64,000 nt of DNA, taken from positions 1 to 64,000 of the forward strand of contig NZ_BAFZ01000119.1 in assembly GCF_000308575.1 (NCBI RefSeq). The letters are read 5' to 3'. Positions 8,157 through 17,058 of this stretch are shown piece by piece (within the stretch, counting starts at the first letter, position 1; each line of letters begins with the position of its first letter). The notes below the pieces were generated by a model. It was given only the letters and a program-made list of their open reading frames with translations, searched no databases and was not told where the DNA came from. The translations under genes were made by a program, and so were the position numbers. Source of the DNA: Nocardia exalbida NBRC 100660 (GTDB taxonomy: Bacteria > Actinomycetota > Actinomycetes > Mycobacteriales > Mycobacteriaceae).

Positions 8157-8316
8157 GACTGTGCCTCGTCGGCGCTCGGCTCGCGCCTTCGCGACGGGCC
8201 GCGCACCACCGCGCCCTTGCTACGCTCCGCCGCCGAACCTCGGCCCTGCCTCACGCCCGCGCCTGGACGACGCTCGGTTCCGGCCTGCGTGACGCGCGGT
8301 ATCGACTTCCGCACGC

Positions 8317-9288
8317 TCATGCGCCGAGCTCGCCGTACAGGCGCAGCCGGGCCAGCCCGCCGTCCGGGTAGATGTCCAGGCGCACCTCTTCCACGGACGC
8401 GGCCATCGGCGCGATCGGGAACCGGTGCCTGGTGTCGGGTTGCAATGCGGTGCGTGGCAACAACTCCAGCTCGGTGCCGTCGTTGGTGCGGCCGGTGAGC
8501 CGGGCAGCGCCCGGGCTGTTGCCGAGGAAGTAGGAGGTGTCGAGTTCGGCGAGCCGGATCAGTCCCGGTCCGGCCAGGCGGATGCGCACCCAGTCGTTGC
8601 CGTCGTCCCGGCGGCGGGCGGTCTCCCAGCCCTCGCCCATGGACCGGGCCCGGCCGGGGTACAGCAACTGGTTGGGCGAGCTGTAGAAGCGGTTGGAGCA
8701 GTCCAGCACCAGCGCGCCGTTCTCCAGCGCGGCCAGATCAAGCGGGCCGAGTCCGAGCAGGCGCGGATCGGGCCGCCCCTGGCCGTGCACCCGCAGCCTG
8801 GCCACGCCGCCGTCGGGATGCGTGGTGAGTCTCACGTGCGTCCAGCGCTTCTCGTTATCGACCGCGAACAGGTTGCGGCTGTCGCCCGCCACCGGAGAGC
8901 GATCGACCAGTAGCACCCAATCATCCCGCGCGGCAATGGTCTCCGCGGGCGGGTAGTCCTCGATCTCCAGCGCCGACACCGAGACGGCGGGTGGGTAGTT
9001 GCCCTTGAACCACGCGGTGTCCACGACGATCCCGCGGATCACGCCCGGCACGCCGAGCCGCACGATCGCGGAGTCGTCGCCGGGCCGACCGCGGTGCCTG
9101 CGGGTCTCCCAGCCGTCGTAGATCTGGCCTTTGTGGCCGAAGCTGGACGGCCGGTACTGCGCGGGACCGGGGCTGATCAGATTCTCCTTCTCGGCGAAGA
9201 ACTCGTCGTTCGCCCAGATCACCGAGCCGCCGAGCGGCCGGACCGCCAGATCCGGCAACAGCGTGAATTCTTCGTCGTCGCCCCGCAT
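8317..9288 (-). CDS. alc: Allantoicase
   Basis: Converts allantoate to ureidoglycolate and urea. The 323-residue protein contains the two tandem allantoicase repeats: WANDEFFAEKENLI...GQIYDGWETRRHR in the first half and DCSNRFYSSPNQLL...GEGWETARRRD in the second, each followed by an HPDGG or YPDGG(V/L)ARLRV/L motif. The ATG at 9286-9288 has AGGAG seven bases upstream. An alternative GTG at 9336 would overlap the upstream stop. Between puuE and the HpcH/HpaI-like gene, same strand. Confidence 0.93.
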   Translation of the reverse strand: MRGDDEEFTLLPDLAVRPLGGSVIWANDEFFAEKENLISPGPAQYRPSSFGHKGQIYDGWETRRHRGRPGDDSAIVRLGVPGVIRGIVVDTAWFKGNYPPAVSVSALEIEDYPPAETIAARDDWVLLVDRSPVAGDSRNLFAVDNEKRWTHVRLTTHPDGGVARLRVHGQGRPDPRLLGLGPLDLAALENGALVLDCSNRFYSSPNQLLYPGRARSMGEGWETARRRDDGNDWVRIRLAGPGLIRLAELDTSYFLGNSPGAARLTGRTNDGTELELLPRTALQPDTRHRFPIAPMAASVEEVRLDIYPDGGLARLRLYGELGA

Positions 9289-9332
9289 CGCGTCTCCTGT
9301 GTCTTTCGGGACCGCACCGTTCGGATCGCCGA

Positions 9333-10550
9333 TCACGTCGCCTCCGCCGGGATCGGCTCGCGGGCCGCCAACGCGCGCAGGACCGTCTCGGTGAGCTCCG
9401 CGGCCCCCGCGTCCGGGCGAGCACCGCACTCGATGCCACGCAACACGGTGGCGGCCAGCGCTTCCGCGGTGGCGGGCTCGTCGACGATGTCGCCGCCGCG
9501 CCGGGCCAGATAGTCGCGCAGGCGCGGCACCGCGACATCGATCGCCTGGCGGAAGAAGTCGTAGGTGGCCAGCCAGCGTGTGACCAGGTGGCCCGGATGC
9601 ATGTCCCAGCCTTGGTAGTACCCCCTCCGCAACGACCGGGCGACCAGGCGGTGATGGTTGCGCAGCGCGGCCTCGGGATCGGCGTCGGGCACGACCTGGG
9701 TGGAACCGTCACACACCCACGCCCCGGTCTGCGCGGCCGCGACCTGCATGACCGCCTTGGCGTAATCGGCGGCCGGGTGGTCGAGCGCTTGGTCCGGCGC
9801 GGCGACGCCGAGTGCCGCGGTGTAGTCGTAGGTACCGAAGTGCAATGCGCTGCAACGCCCTTCGGAGAGGGTGAGCATGGCGGCCACGGGGGCGGTGCCA
9901 TCTGCCGCCAGGATCGCCTGCGGGCTCTCGATCTGGAGTTCGAAACGCAGGCTGCCCTCGGCGATGCCGTACGCGCGCTCCAGCCCGACACACAGCTGCA
10001 CCAACGCCGAAACCTGCTGCACCGCACGAATTTTCGGCACCGTAAAGACGAAACCCGCGGGCACACCCCCCACGCCCTCCAGCACGAGATCCAGCGTGCG
10101 CAGCGCTCGGCGACGCTCGCCGCCGCCCAAGCCCTTCATCCGGATGCCGCTGTTCGCCGGACCCGCGGAGCGCCGCGCCCAGGCCGCGAGCACCGCACCC
10201 GCCGCCGTGGCGGCGCGGTCCTCCTCGGCGTCGGCGCGCAGGCCGTAGCCGTCCTCGAAGTCGATGCGCAGATCCTGGACCGGGTCCGCTTCCAGTCGTT
10301 TGCGCACGTCGGGCAGCGAGCCGGTGGCGTCGAGCGTGGCCAGCAGATCATGGTGCCGGTCGAGCAGTCCGACCGCGGCCGCGCCCCACTCCCCGGGCGT
10401 CTCCTCGGTGACCCGGTCGGCCGGGACGTACACGGTGTGGATCGGTTGCGAGCGGCCGTTCGATCCGGGATACCTGCGGCGCAGCTCGGTATCGACCGCG
10501 TCGAGCATCGACTCGATCCGCCCGCGTACGTTCTCCGGCACCTTCGTCAT
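9333..10550 (-). CDS. HpcH/HpaI aldolase / citrate-lyase-beta-like protein (DUF6986 type)
   Basis: A 405-residue TIM-barrel protein related to CitE, malyl-CoA lyase and HpcH aldolases. Visible are RIDFEDGYGLR (acidic metal/substrate motif), FTVPKIRA, FELQIESPQAIL (metal-binding Glu) and LHFGTYDYTAALG, with WDMHPGHL near the end. Family members make or break C-C bonds using glyoxylate, pyruvate or acyl-CoA partners. Its ATG overlaps the xdh stop (ATGA, 10547-10550), so it is translationally coupled to xanthine dehydrogenase. No ureidoglycolate lyase or malate synthase is seen in the cluster. A role in the ureidoglycolate/glyoxylate end of the pathway is therefore likely, but this is inference from position. 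Confidence 0.82.
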   Translation of the reverse strand: MTKVPENVRGRIESMLDAVDTELRRRYPGSNGRSQPIHTVYVPADRVTEETPGEWGAAAVGLLDRHHDLLATLDATGSLPDVRKRLEADPVQDLRIDFEDGYGLRADAEEDRAATAAGAVLAAWARRSAGPANSGIRMKGLGGGERRRALRTLDLVLEGVGGVPAGFVFTVPKIRAVQQVSALVQLCVGLERAYGIAEGSLRFELQIESPQAILAADGTAPVAAMLTLSEGRCSALHFGTYDYTAALGVAAPDQALDHPAADYAKAVMQVAAAQTGAWVCDGSTQVVPDADPEAALRNHHRLVARSLRRGYYQGWDMHPGHLVTRWLATYDFFRQAIDVAVPRLRDYLARRGGDIVDEPATAEALAATVLRGIECGARPDAGAAELTETVLRALAAREPIPAEAT

Positions 10551-13351
10551 CGTGATCCCTTCTCCCGCAGCGCGGCCCATACCCGGTCCGCGGTCATCGG
10601 CAGCCGGTACAGCCGCACGCCGACCGCATCGCGGATCGCGTTGGCCAGCGCGGGGGCGACCGGGTTGTACGGCGACTCACTCATCGACTTGGCGCCCAGC
10701 GGGCCCAGCGCGTCGGAAGTCCGGGCGAAGTAGACCTCCGTGCGCGGCACGTCGGCGAATTGCGGCACGTGGTAGTGCCGCAGGGTCTGGGCGCCCACCA
10801 CTCCGTCCGCACTGCGCATGTCCTCGTACAGCGCCGTGCCGACGGCCTGCGCCGCACCGCCCTCGACCTGCCCACGGCACTGCACCGGATTGAGCACGGT
10901 GCCCGCGTCGGCGGTCTGGATCGACTGGAGGATGCGCACCGCTCCGGTGCCGGGGTGCACGGCGACGCGGAAGGCGTGCACGTTGAAGCTCACCGACCGT
11001 GGGCTGCCCCCGTGCTCGGCGTGCGCGGTGAGATCGCCGCCGGTCAGCAGTTCGGCCGCGGTGAGCAACCGGTCCGCGCAGCGCACGCCGCCGGTGTCGA
11101 GCACGCAGTCCCGCTCCGGAACTCCCGTCAGTTCGGCCGCCCTGGCCAGCATGAGCCCGCGCAGCGCGCACGCCGCCTCGTACACCGCCTTGCCCGCGAC
11201 CACGATGCCGGTGGAGCCGAACGCGCCGGTGTCGTACTCCACCAGATCGGTGTCGGCCTGCCGGATCACGATGCGGGCGACCTCGGTGTCCAGCGCGGTG
11301 GCCGCGAGCTGCGCGTGCACCGTCGTGGTGCCGTTGCCGAATTCCGCCGTGCCGACCTTGATCTCGTAGCGGCCGTCGGGCAGCAGCGAGGCCGTCGCCG
11401 TCGACCGGTGGCCCCGGGGCGGGACGGTCGCGATCATCGCGGCGGCCATGCCGGTGCCCACCCGCCACTGCGGGCCGGGCGCGTGCACGTCGTTGCCGCG
11501 CAGCAGCGCCCGTTCGGCGAGGTCCAGGCACTGGTCCAGACCGTAGCTGCCGAACATGAGGTCGCTTTCGTTCACCGCGGCGCCGACGAACGGGTCGCCG
11601 GGCACCACCACGTTGCGGCGGCGCAGTTCGAACGGGTCCATGCCGAGGGCGTGCGCGAGCTCGTCCAACGCCGACTCCACCGCGAAGATCACTTGGCCGA
11701 GACCGTAACCGCGGAACGCGCCGGAAGGGACATTGTTGGTGTACACCGCTCGCGCGTCGACCCGTTTGTTGGCGCAGCGGTACAGCTCCACCGACTCGCC
11801 GACGCCGTGATACATCACCCCGCCGCTGTGATTGCCGTAGGCGCCGGTGTCGGCGAGTACGTCGACGGCCAAGGCGGTGAGCACGCCGCCGGCGTCGGCT
11901 CCGGCCGTCACCTCGACTCGCATCGGGTGGCGGCAGGTCGCCGAGGTGAACTCGTCGGCGCGGGTGAACTCGTACTGCACCGGCCTGCCGGTCCGCAGCA
12001 CGGCCAGCGCGATCAGGTCCTCGGCCAGCATTTCCTGTTTCGCGCCGAATCCGCCGCCGACCCTCGCCGCGAACACCCGCACCCGCGCGGGCGACAGGCC
12101 GAACAAGCGGCACAGTTCATCCCGGACCAGGAACGGGACCTGAGTACTGCACCGGATGACGAGTCGCCCGGCGTCGTCCAGCCAGCCGACCCCACCGTGC
12201 GTCTCCAGGTGCACGTGCTGCCCACGCGGCGAATGCCAGACGCCGCGCACGACGTGGGCCGCGGCGGCCAGTCCCGCCGCGATGTCGCCCACCTCGCCGT
12301 GCAGTTCGGCGACGAGGTTGCGGCCGGGATCGGTGATCCGGGCCGAAGCCGGTTTGTCCCCGTGTAGTTTCGGCGCCTCGGCGCGCAGCGCGTCGCGGGG
12401 ATCGAACACCGCGGGCAGGACCTCGTAGTCGACCTCCAGCAGACGGCAGGCCTCCCGGGCGATCGCGACGCTGTCGGCCACCACCGCGGCCACCCGCTGC
12501 CCCACGAACCGGACGGTCCGGTCGAGCACGTAGGTGTCGTCGGGATCGTCGGTGCGCAGTTCGTGCCGCGCGGTGGAGAACGGCACGTCCGGTGCGTCGG
12601 CATACGTCAAGACGGCGTGCACACCCGGCAGTGCCTCGGCGGCGGCGATTTCGATCGAGCGGATGCGCGCGTGGGGATACGGGCTGGTCGAAACGGCGAG
12701 GTGCAGCGGGGCGGTCGGCGGCGCGGTGGCGGCATCGCTGGTTCGCGGCCGGTCCTCCGAGGAGGGGCCGAACTGCGGCAGATCCAGCGTGAACGGCTCA
12801 CTCCCGGAGACGATGCGCGGCCCGGCCAACGCGCCGACTCCGGCTCCAGCGCCTCCGGTGGTCGTGGTTCGATCCGAGGCGAAGGAAGTAGGGTCGCCGG
12901 GATCGAGCGGCTCGCCCAGCGCGGCGCGGATGGCGCGGTAGCCCGTGCAGCGGCAGAGATTTCCCTTCATCAATTCGGCGAGTTCGTCGCCCGGCACGGC
13001 GACCCGCTCGTCGTCCCCGCACCCCAGCCCCGCGGCCGTGACCACCATGCCGGCGGTGCAGAAACCACATTGGAACGCGGCGTTGTCGACGAACCGGCGC
13101 TGCACGGGGTGCGGGTGCTCCGGCGTTCCGAGCCCGGCGGCGGTGGTGACGGACCGTCCGGCGGCGCGATAGGCGGGAAAGACGCAGGAGTGCACCGTCA
13201 TTCCGTCGACGAGCACCGAGCAGGCCCCGCAATCGCCGGTGTCACACCCCTTCTTCACCGCGCGGGTGCCGCTCTCGCGCAGCACCGTCCGCAGGCACTG
13301 CCCCGGCCGCGCCGTGATGTCGACGGTCCTGCCGTCCACCTCGAACCGCAT
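10547..13351 (-). CDS. Xanthine dehydrogenase, fused [2Fe-2S] and molybdopterin subunit
   Basis: A 934-residue protein with the iron-sulfur domain at the N-terminus. One cluster motif has Cys36, 41, 44 and 56; the other has Cys95, 98, 133 and 135. After a Pro/Ala/Thr-rich linker comes the large molybdopterin-binding part with RVGGGFGAKQE, SGAFRGYG, TAEFGNGTTTVHAQ and a C-terminal GAKSMSESPYNP whose Glu fits the catalytic glutamate. It would oxidise hypoxanthine and xanthine to urate. The usual FAD subunit is encoded separately upstream (ATGA overlap at 13351). The ATG at 13349-13351 starts MRFEVDGRTVDI, correct for the ferredoxin-like fold. Substrate assignment rests on the purine-gene context. 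Confidence 0.9.
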   Translation of the reverse strand: MRFEVDGRTVDITARPGQCLRTVLRESGTRAVKKGCDTGDCGACSVLVDGMTVHSCVFPAYRAAGRSVTTAAGLGTPEHPHPVQRRFVDNAAFQCGFCTAGMVVTAAGLGCGDDERVAVPGDELAELMKGNLCRCTGYRAIRAALGEPLDPGDPTSFASDRTTTTGGAGAGVGALAGPRIVSGSEPFTLDLPQFGPSSEDRPRTSDAATAPPTAPLHLAVSTSPYPHARIRSIEIAAAEALPGVHAVLTYADAPDVPFSTARHELRTDDPDDTYVLDRTVRFVGQRVAAVVADSVAIAREACRLLEVDYEVLPAVFDPRDALRAEAPKLHGDKPASARITDPGRNLVAELHGEVGDIAAGLAAAAHVVRGVWHSPRGQHVHLETHGGVGWLDDAGRLVIRCSTQVPFLVRDELCRLFGLSPARVRVFAARVGGGFGAKQEMLAEDLIALAVLRTGRPVQYEFTRADEFTSATCRHPMRVEVTAGADAGGVLTALAVDVLADTGAYGNHSGGVMYHGVGESVELYRCANKRVDARAVYTNNVPSGAFRGYGLGQVIFAVESALDELAHALGMDPFELRRRNVVVPGDPFVGAAVNESDLMFGSYGLDQCLDLAERALLRGNDVHAPGPQWRVGTGMAAAMIATVPPRGHRSTATASLLPDGRYEIKVGTAEFGNGTTTVHAQLAATALDTEVARIVIRQADTDLVEYDTGAFGSTGIVVAGKAVYEAACALRGLMLARAAELTGVPERDCVLDTGGVRCADRLLTAAELLTGGDLTAHAEHGGSPRSVSFNVHAFRVAVHPGTGAVRILQSIQTADAGTVLNPVQCRGQVEGGAAQAVGTALYEDMRSADGVVGAQTLRHYHVPQFADVPRTEVYFARTSDALGPLGAKSMSESPYNPVAPALANAIRDAVGVRLYRLPMTADRVWAALREKGSR

Positions 13352-14193
13352 CAGTTTTCCCGCAATTCCGCGGCGACCTCGCGGGCGAGCACCCCCGCGA
13401 CGTGCCCGCGCCACTCCGGCGAACCGTGCGGATCGTCGAACCACAGCGCGGGATCGATCGTGCCCAGCGCGTCGCGTATCGCACCGTCGGTGGGCGGTGC
13501 GGCGAAATCCAGGACGACGGGCCTGGTGGTGGCGGCGGTGATGGTGACCGCGCTGCGCCCGTCCCGCTCCCGCCGCCCCATCACCACGGCGCCGGACCGG
13601 CCGAGCGGAGCGAGCGCGATCTTCCGGAAGCTGGTGCGGGCCAGCAGACTCGACCGCGGCAGGCGGATCGAGCGCAACACCTCACCGGATCGCAGCACCG
13701 TGCGTCCCGGACCGAGGACGAACTCGCGCAACGGGATACACCGATCGGCGCCGTCCGTCGTCCACACCACCGCCGTCCCGTCCAGCGCGACCAGCGCGCC
13801 GAGCACCGCGCCCGCGGGCAGCGCGAGGCAGACGTTGCCCCCGACGGTGGCGGTGCGCCAGATCTTGTGCGAGGCCAGCAGGGCCCGGCAGGACAAGGCG
13901 AACAGCGCGGTTCCCGGCCACGGGTCGTGCAACACCGGCATCCCCAGCTCACGTCCCGGCGCGGCCCCGGCGAACTCGGCCAGGGTGCAGGTCGCTGCGA
14001 TCTCCAGTCCGTCGTCCCCGATCTCGAACGCCGGCCAGCCCAGGCCGGTGATATCGACCAGGCGCACCAGCTGATCCTGCGGCTCGGAGAACAGGAACGT
14101 CCCTCCGGCGAGCACCGCGGTCGAAGCGCCGAGCACGGCCAGGTCTCCCCGCTCGCGGGCGATCACCACCTCGCGGATCGTGTCCAGGTCCAC
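13351..14193 (-). CDS. Xanthine dehydrogenase FAD-binding subunit
   Basis: A 280-residue CO-dehydrogenase-flavoprotein-type subunit carrying electrons from the FeS clusters to FAD and NAD. It has the FAD motifs AVLAGGTFLFS and TATVGGNVCLALPAGA, and a C-terminal CO_deh_flav_C-like end. It is the first gene of the operon 14193-7206. The GTG start at 14191-14193 has GAGGTGAG directly upstream. About 28 bases further up is the purine promoter block shared with the importer operon. Confidence 0.9.
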   Translation of the reverse strand: MDLDTIREVVIARERGDLAVLGASTAVLAGGTFLFSEPQDQLVRLVDITGLGWPAFEIGDDGLEIAATCTLAEFAGAAPGRELGMPVLHDPWPGTALFALSCRALLASHKIWRTATVGGNVCLALPAGAVLGALVALDGTAVVWTTDGADRCIPLREFVLGPGRTVLRSGEVLRSIRLPRSSLLARTSFRKIALAPLGRSGAVVMGRRERDGRSAVTITAATTRPVVLDFAAPPTDGAIRDALGTIDPALWFDDPHGSPEWRGHVAGVLAREVAAELREN

Positions 14194-14215
14194 GTCTCAC
14201 CTCGTTCCTGCCTCT

Positions 14216-14284
14216 CCGTCACCGTAGAGCCAGTCGGTTGCCGCCATATTGCCTGCGACGCCCGCCAGATTGCGCGGCCGTTAC
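14216..14284 (-). promoter_or_regulatory. Purine promoter/operator block A (xdh operon)
   Basis: On the plus strand, (G/A)TTGC motifs begin at 14237, 14248 and 14269. The last lies in GATTGCGC and is followed by CGTTAC (14279-14284). A -10-like TACGGT (plus-strand ACCGTA, 14221-14226) faces the xdh FAD-subunit gene. The same elements, in the same order and almost identical spacing, occur at 22921-22986 before the ABC importer operon. The rest of the 14194-14405 gap shows nothing else recognisable. Confidence 0.65.
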
Positions 14285-14405
14285 CTCGCCGCCGTCCACG
14301 ACACCACAGCTCCACCCGCCTCGACGGCCGTCGGAGCCGACCCTGGTTCAGTATTGCTCGTCCCGCCTGACCAGGCACGACACCTCGCCCACATCCGCGC
14401 AGCGA

Positions 14406-15755
14406 TCACCCCGCTTTCGCGACCAACGCCGCCTGCGCCCGCGCCACCTCGCCCGCGACCACCTCCGTGTCCACCGTGCGCACCTCGCCGTCGCGCACCA
14501 CATCGCGTCCGTTCACCAGCAGCGCGACCAGCGGCGGGGCCGAGCCGAGCACCAGCGCGGTCACCGGATCCTCGATTCCGGCGTGCGCGGCCGTGTCCAG
14601 GCGCCACAGCGCCAGGTCCGCCAGCTTGCCCACCTCGATCGAGCCGATCTCGGCGGCCCGGCCCAGCACTCGCGCGCCGCCCATGGTGGCCAGTTCCAGT
14701 GCGGTGCGCACGGTCATCGCACGCGGGCCGCCCCGGTTGCGCGCCCACAGCAACGCGTGGCGCGGCTCCTCGATCATCGAACCGGCCTCGTTGCTCGCCG
14801 CCCCGTCGACGCCGAGGCCCACCAGGACGCCCGCGCGCACCAGGTCGGCGGTGCGGGCGACGCCGGCGCCGAGCCGCGCGTTCGACGTGGGGCAATGCGC
14901 CACGCCGGTGCCGGTTGCCGCCATGGCGCCGATCGCGTCGTCGTCGAGGTGGACGCCGTGCGCGTACCAGACATCCGAACCGAACCAGCCGAGCCGCTCC
15001 ATGTACTGCGCGGGCGTGCAGCCGAAAGTCTCGGCGCAGTAGTCCTGTTCGTCGAGGGTCTCGGCGAGGTGGGTGTGCAACCGGACGCCGGTGGCGCGGG
15101 CCAGCGCCGCCGATTCGCGCAGCAGGTCCGCCGTCACCGAGAACGGCGAGCACGGCGCCAGCGCGATCCGCAGCATGGCATCGAATGACGGGTCGTGCCA
15201 GCGCGCGATGGCCGCCGCGCTCGCGGTGAGGATGTCGTCCAGGCTCTCCACCAAGTGGTCGGGCGGCAACCCGCCCGCGCTCACCCCCAGATCCATCGAG
15301 CCGCGACAGGGGTGGAACCGCAGGCCCACCTGCGCCGCCGCGGTGATCTCGGCCGCGAGCGGGTCACCGCCGTCGCGCGGAAACACGTAGTGGTGATCGG
15401 TGGTGGTGGTGCACCCGGTGCGCGCGAGGGCCGCGAGCGCACCCGTGGCCGCCACACGCACCGCGTCCTCGTCGATACCCGCCCAGACGGGGTAGAGCGT
15501 GGTCAGCCATTCGAACAGCGTGTGGTCGGTGGCCAGGCCGCGGGTGATCCATTGATAGAGGTGGTGGTGGGTGTTCACCAGCCCGGGGGTCAGCAGGCAG
15601 CCGCGCCCGTCGATGCGCCGAGCGTCCGGGATTTCCGGCGGGTCCCCTGCGCCGACCGCGTCGATCCGGTTGCCGCGTACGACGACGTGGCCGCGGGCGT
15701 GCTCGGTGCCGTGCGCGTCGACCGTCGCGACGGCGCAGTCCGCGATGACGGTCAC
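14406..15755 (-). CDS. 8-oxoguanine deaminase / guanine deaminase-like amidohydrolase
   Basis: A 449-residue amidohydrolase of the AtzB/8-oxoguanine deaminase group, which turns oxidised or normal guanine into urate or xanthine. Zinc ligands are visible in LVNTHHHLYQW, in HTHLAETLDEQ and in GVDGAASNE, with HCPTSNARLG typical of the group. LFEWLTTLYPVWAGID is a strong subgroup marker. The GTG start at 15753-15755 overlaps the urate oxidase stop (GTGA), which argues against the longer reading frame that continues upstream through uricase. It is the last gene of the operon 17562-14406. Guanine versus 8-oxoguanine cannot be decided from sequence alone. Confidence 0.88.
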   Translation of the reverse strand: MTVIADCAVATVDAHGTEHARGHVVVRGNRIDAVGAGDPPEIPDARRIDGRGCLLTPGLVNTHHHLYQWITRGLATDHTLFEWLTTLYPVWAGIDEDAVRVAATGALAALARTGCTTTTDHHYVFPRDGGDPLAAEITAAAQVGLRFHPCRGSMDLGVSAGGLPPDHLVESLDDILTASAAAIARWHDPSFDAMLRIALAPCSPFSVTADLLRESAALARATGVRLHTHLAETLDEQDYCAETFGCTPAQYMERLGWFGSDVWYAHGVHLDDDAIGAMAATGTGVAHCPTSNARLGAGVARTADLVRAGVLVGLGVDGAASNEAGSMIEEPRHALLWARNRGGPRAMTVRTALELATMGGARVLGRAAEIGSIEVGKLADLALWRLDTAAHAGIEDPVTALVLGSAPPLVALLVNGRDVVRDGEVRTVDTEVVAGEVARAQAALVAKAG

Positions 15756-16657
15756 CTGGTCCACGCGGGCCCCGCTTCCGGCGCGTCGGCGCGCGCCACG
15801 GTGGCGTGGATCAACCCGTAGGGCCGGTCGTCGGCGTGGTACACCTCGCCGCGGTTCTCGATGCCGAAGCGGCCCAGGTCGTAGTCGAAGTGATGCTTGT
15901 TCGGCGCCGCGAGCCGGATCTCGGCCAGCACCGGGTACGCGGTCAGCGCGGCCTTGCCCATCTCGAACAGCGTCTGTTGCATGGCCTTCGAGTGCAGCGT
16001 CGCGAAGGTCTCCACCAACCGCGCCCGCACGCCGGTGTAGACCTCGTCCCAGTCGACGCCCGCGCTGTCGGCGAACCGCCACTCGGCGATCAGCGCGGTG
16101 GCCAGCATCCGATCGTGGGTCGGCGCGAGCACGGTGAAGTCGTCGGTCAGGAAGTCCGCGAACTCCGACCCGGTCGACTTCAGGATGGTCAGGTCCTTCA
16201 CCCCGCCCACCACCCAGGCCCGCCGCTCGGAGCCGCTTCCGGCCACGGTGACCGCCGCGGTGCGCACTTCGGGGCCTTGCCGCACCCAGGTGTGGTCGTG
16301 CTCCACGCCGCCGACCGAGACGCGCTGCCAGGCGTATTCGTCGACCTCGACGCGCGCGCTGCGCACCGGTTCGATCTCGGCGACGAAATGATCGGCCAGC
16401 GCGAGCGCGTAGTCCTCGATGGTTCGCAGTCCCGGCTGCTTCGCGAAGGCGTAGGCGGTCTGCTTCTGTGAGTCGGTGGGCAGCACCTCGGCCTGGTCGC
16501 CCGTGACGTACGCGTCGGCGAAGTCGCCGCGCAGCACCGTGGACACGTTCACGTCGCGGATCTCATGACGTGCGGTCTGCCGGTGGATCCGGACGATCCG
16601 GTTCTCCGCCTTGCCGTATCGGTGGTCGGTCAGCACGATCGGCCCGGTCAGTTCCAT
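15752..16657 (-). CDS. pucL: Urate oxidase (uricase)
   Basis: Cofactor-free oxidase converting urate to 5-hydroxyisourate. The 301-residue length is normal, with two tunnelling-fold repeats. The conserved EVLPTDSQKQTAYAFA stretch holds the catalytic Thr, VGGVKDLTILKSTGSEF and RFADSAGVDWDEVY follow, and APNKHHFDYDL carries the active-site His. It lies eight bases after the hydroxyisourate hydrolase gene and overlaps the deaminase downstream, so the whole run is one operon. It lacks a C-terminal peroxisomal-type signal, as expected for bacteria. Confidence 0.96.
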   Translation of the reverse strand: MELTGPIVLTDHRYGKAENRIVRIHRQTARHEIRDVNVSTVLRGDFADAYVTGDQAEVLPTDSQKQTAYAFAKQPGLRTIEDYALALADHFVAEIEPVRSARVEVDEYAWQRVSVGGVEHDHTWVRQGPEVRTAAVTVAGSGSERRAWVVGGVKDLTILKSTGSEFADFLTDDFTVLAPTHDRMLATALIAEWRFADSAGVDWDEVYTGVRARLVETFATLHSKAMQQTLFEMGKAALTAYPVLAEIRLAAPNKHHFDYDLGRFGIENRGEVYHADDRPYGLIHATVARADAPEAGPAWTR

Positions 16658-16664
16658 GCTCGGC

Positions 16665-16982
16665 TCAGCTCCCTCGATAGGTGGAATACGCGAAGGGCGA
16701 CAACAACAATGGGACGTGATAGTGCCGCTCCCCGGTCACGGCGAACGCGATGCTCACCTCGGGATAGAAGGCTTCGACCTCCCGCCGCGCGAAGTAGGCG
16801 CCGGTATCGAACACCAGCCGATAGGTTCCGGGTTCGAGCGCTTCGCCCAGTGCCCCGATCCGTCCATCGACATCCGTTTCGCCCGAATCGAGCTGCCGGT
16901 CCCCCTGATGCAACGTCACGGTGACGCCCGCGGCGGGTGCGCCGCGCACCGCGTCCAGCACGTGCGTGCTCAGCGTGCTCAT
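16665..16982 (-). CDS. uraH: 5-hydroxyisourate hydrolase (transthyretin-like)
   Basis: A 105-residue protein that opens 5-hydroxyisourate to OHCU, the step after uricase. The start is MSTLSTHVLDAVRGAPA with the conserved His7. Central residues GRIG and HYHVPLLLSPFAYSTYRGS follow, ending in the family tetrapeptide YRGS. Seven residues of an upstream in-frame extension are dropped in favour of the ATG at 16980-16982. It sits between uraD and uricase. Confidence 0.95.
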   Translation of the reverse strand: MSTLSTHVLDAVRGAPAAGVTVTLHQGDRQLDSGETDVDGRIGALGEALEPGTYRLVFDTGAYFARREVEAFYPEVSIAFAVTGERHYHVPLLLSPFAYSTYRGS

Positions 16983-17058
16983 GACCGCGTCTCGCAGGCC
17001 CACGGCTGCGCCATGACCACGAACGTGGCTGTGCCGACCGTTCGCTCGCTACGCCCAC

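Noticed and set aside
14406..16082. 558-residue version of the 8-oxoguanine deaminase
   Set aside because: The extra N-terminal residues come from the uricase gene in another frame; the GTG at 15755 overlapping the uricase stop is the likely start.
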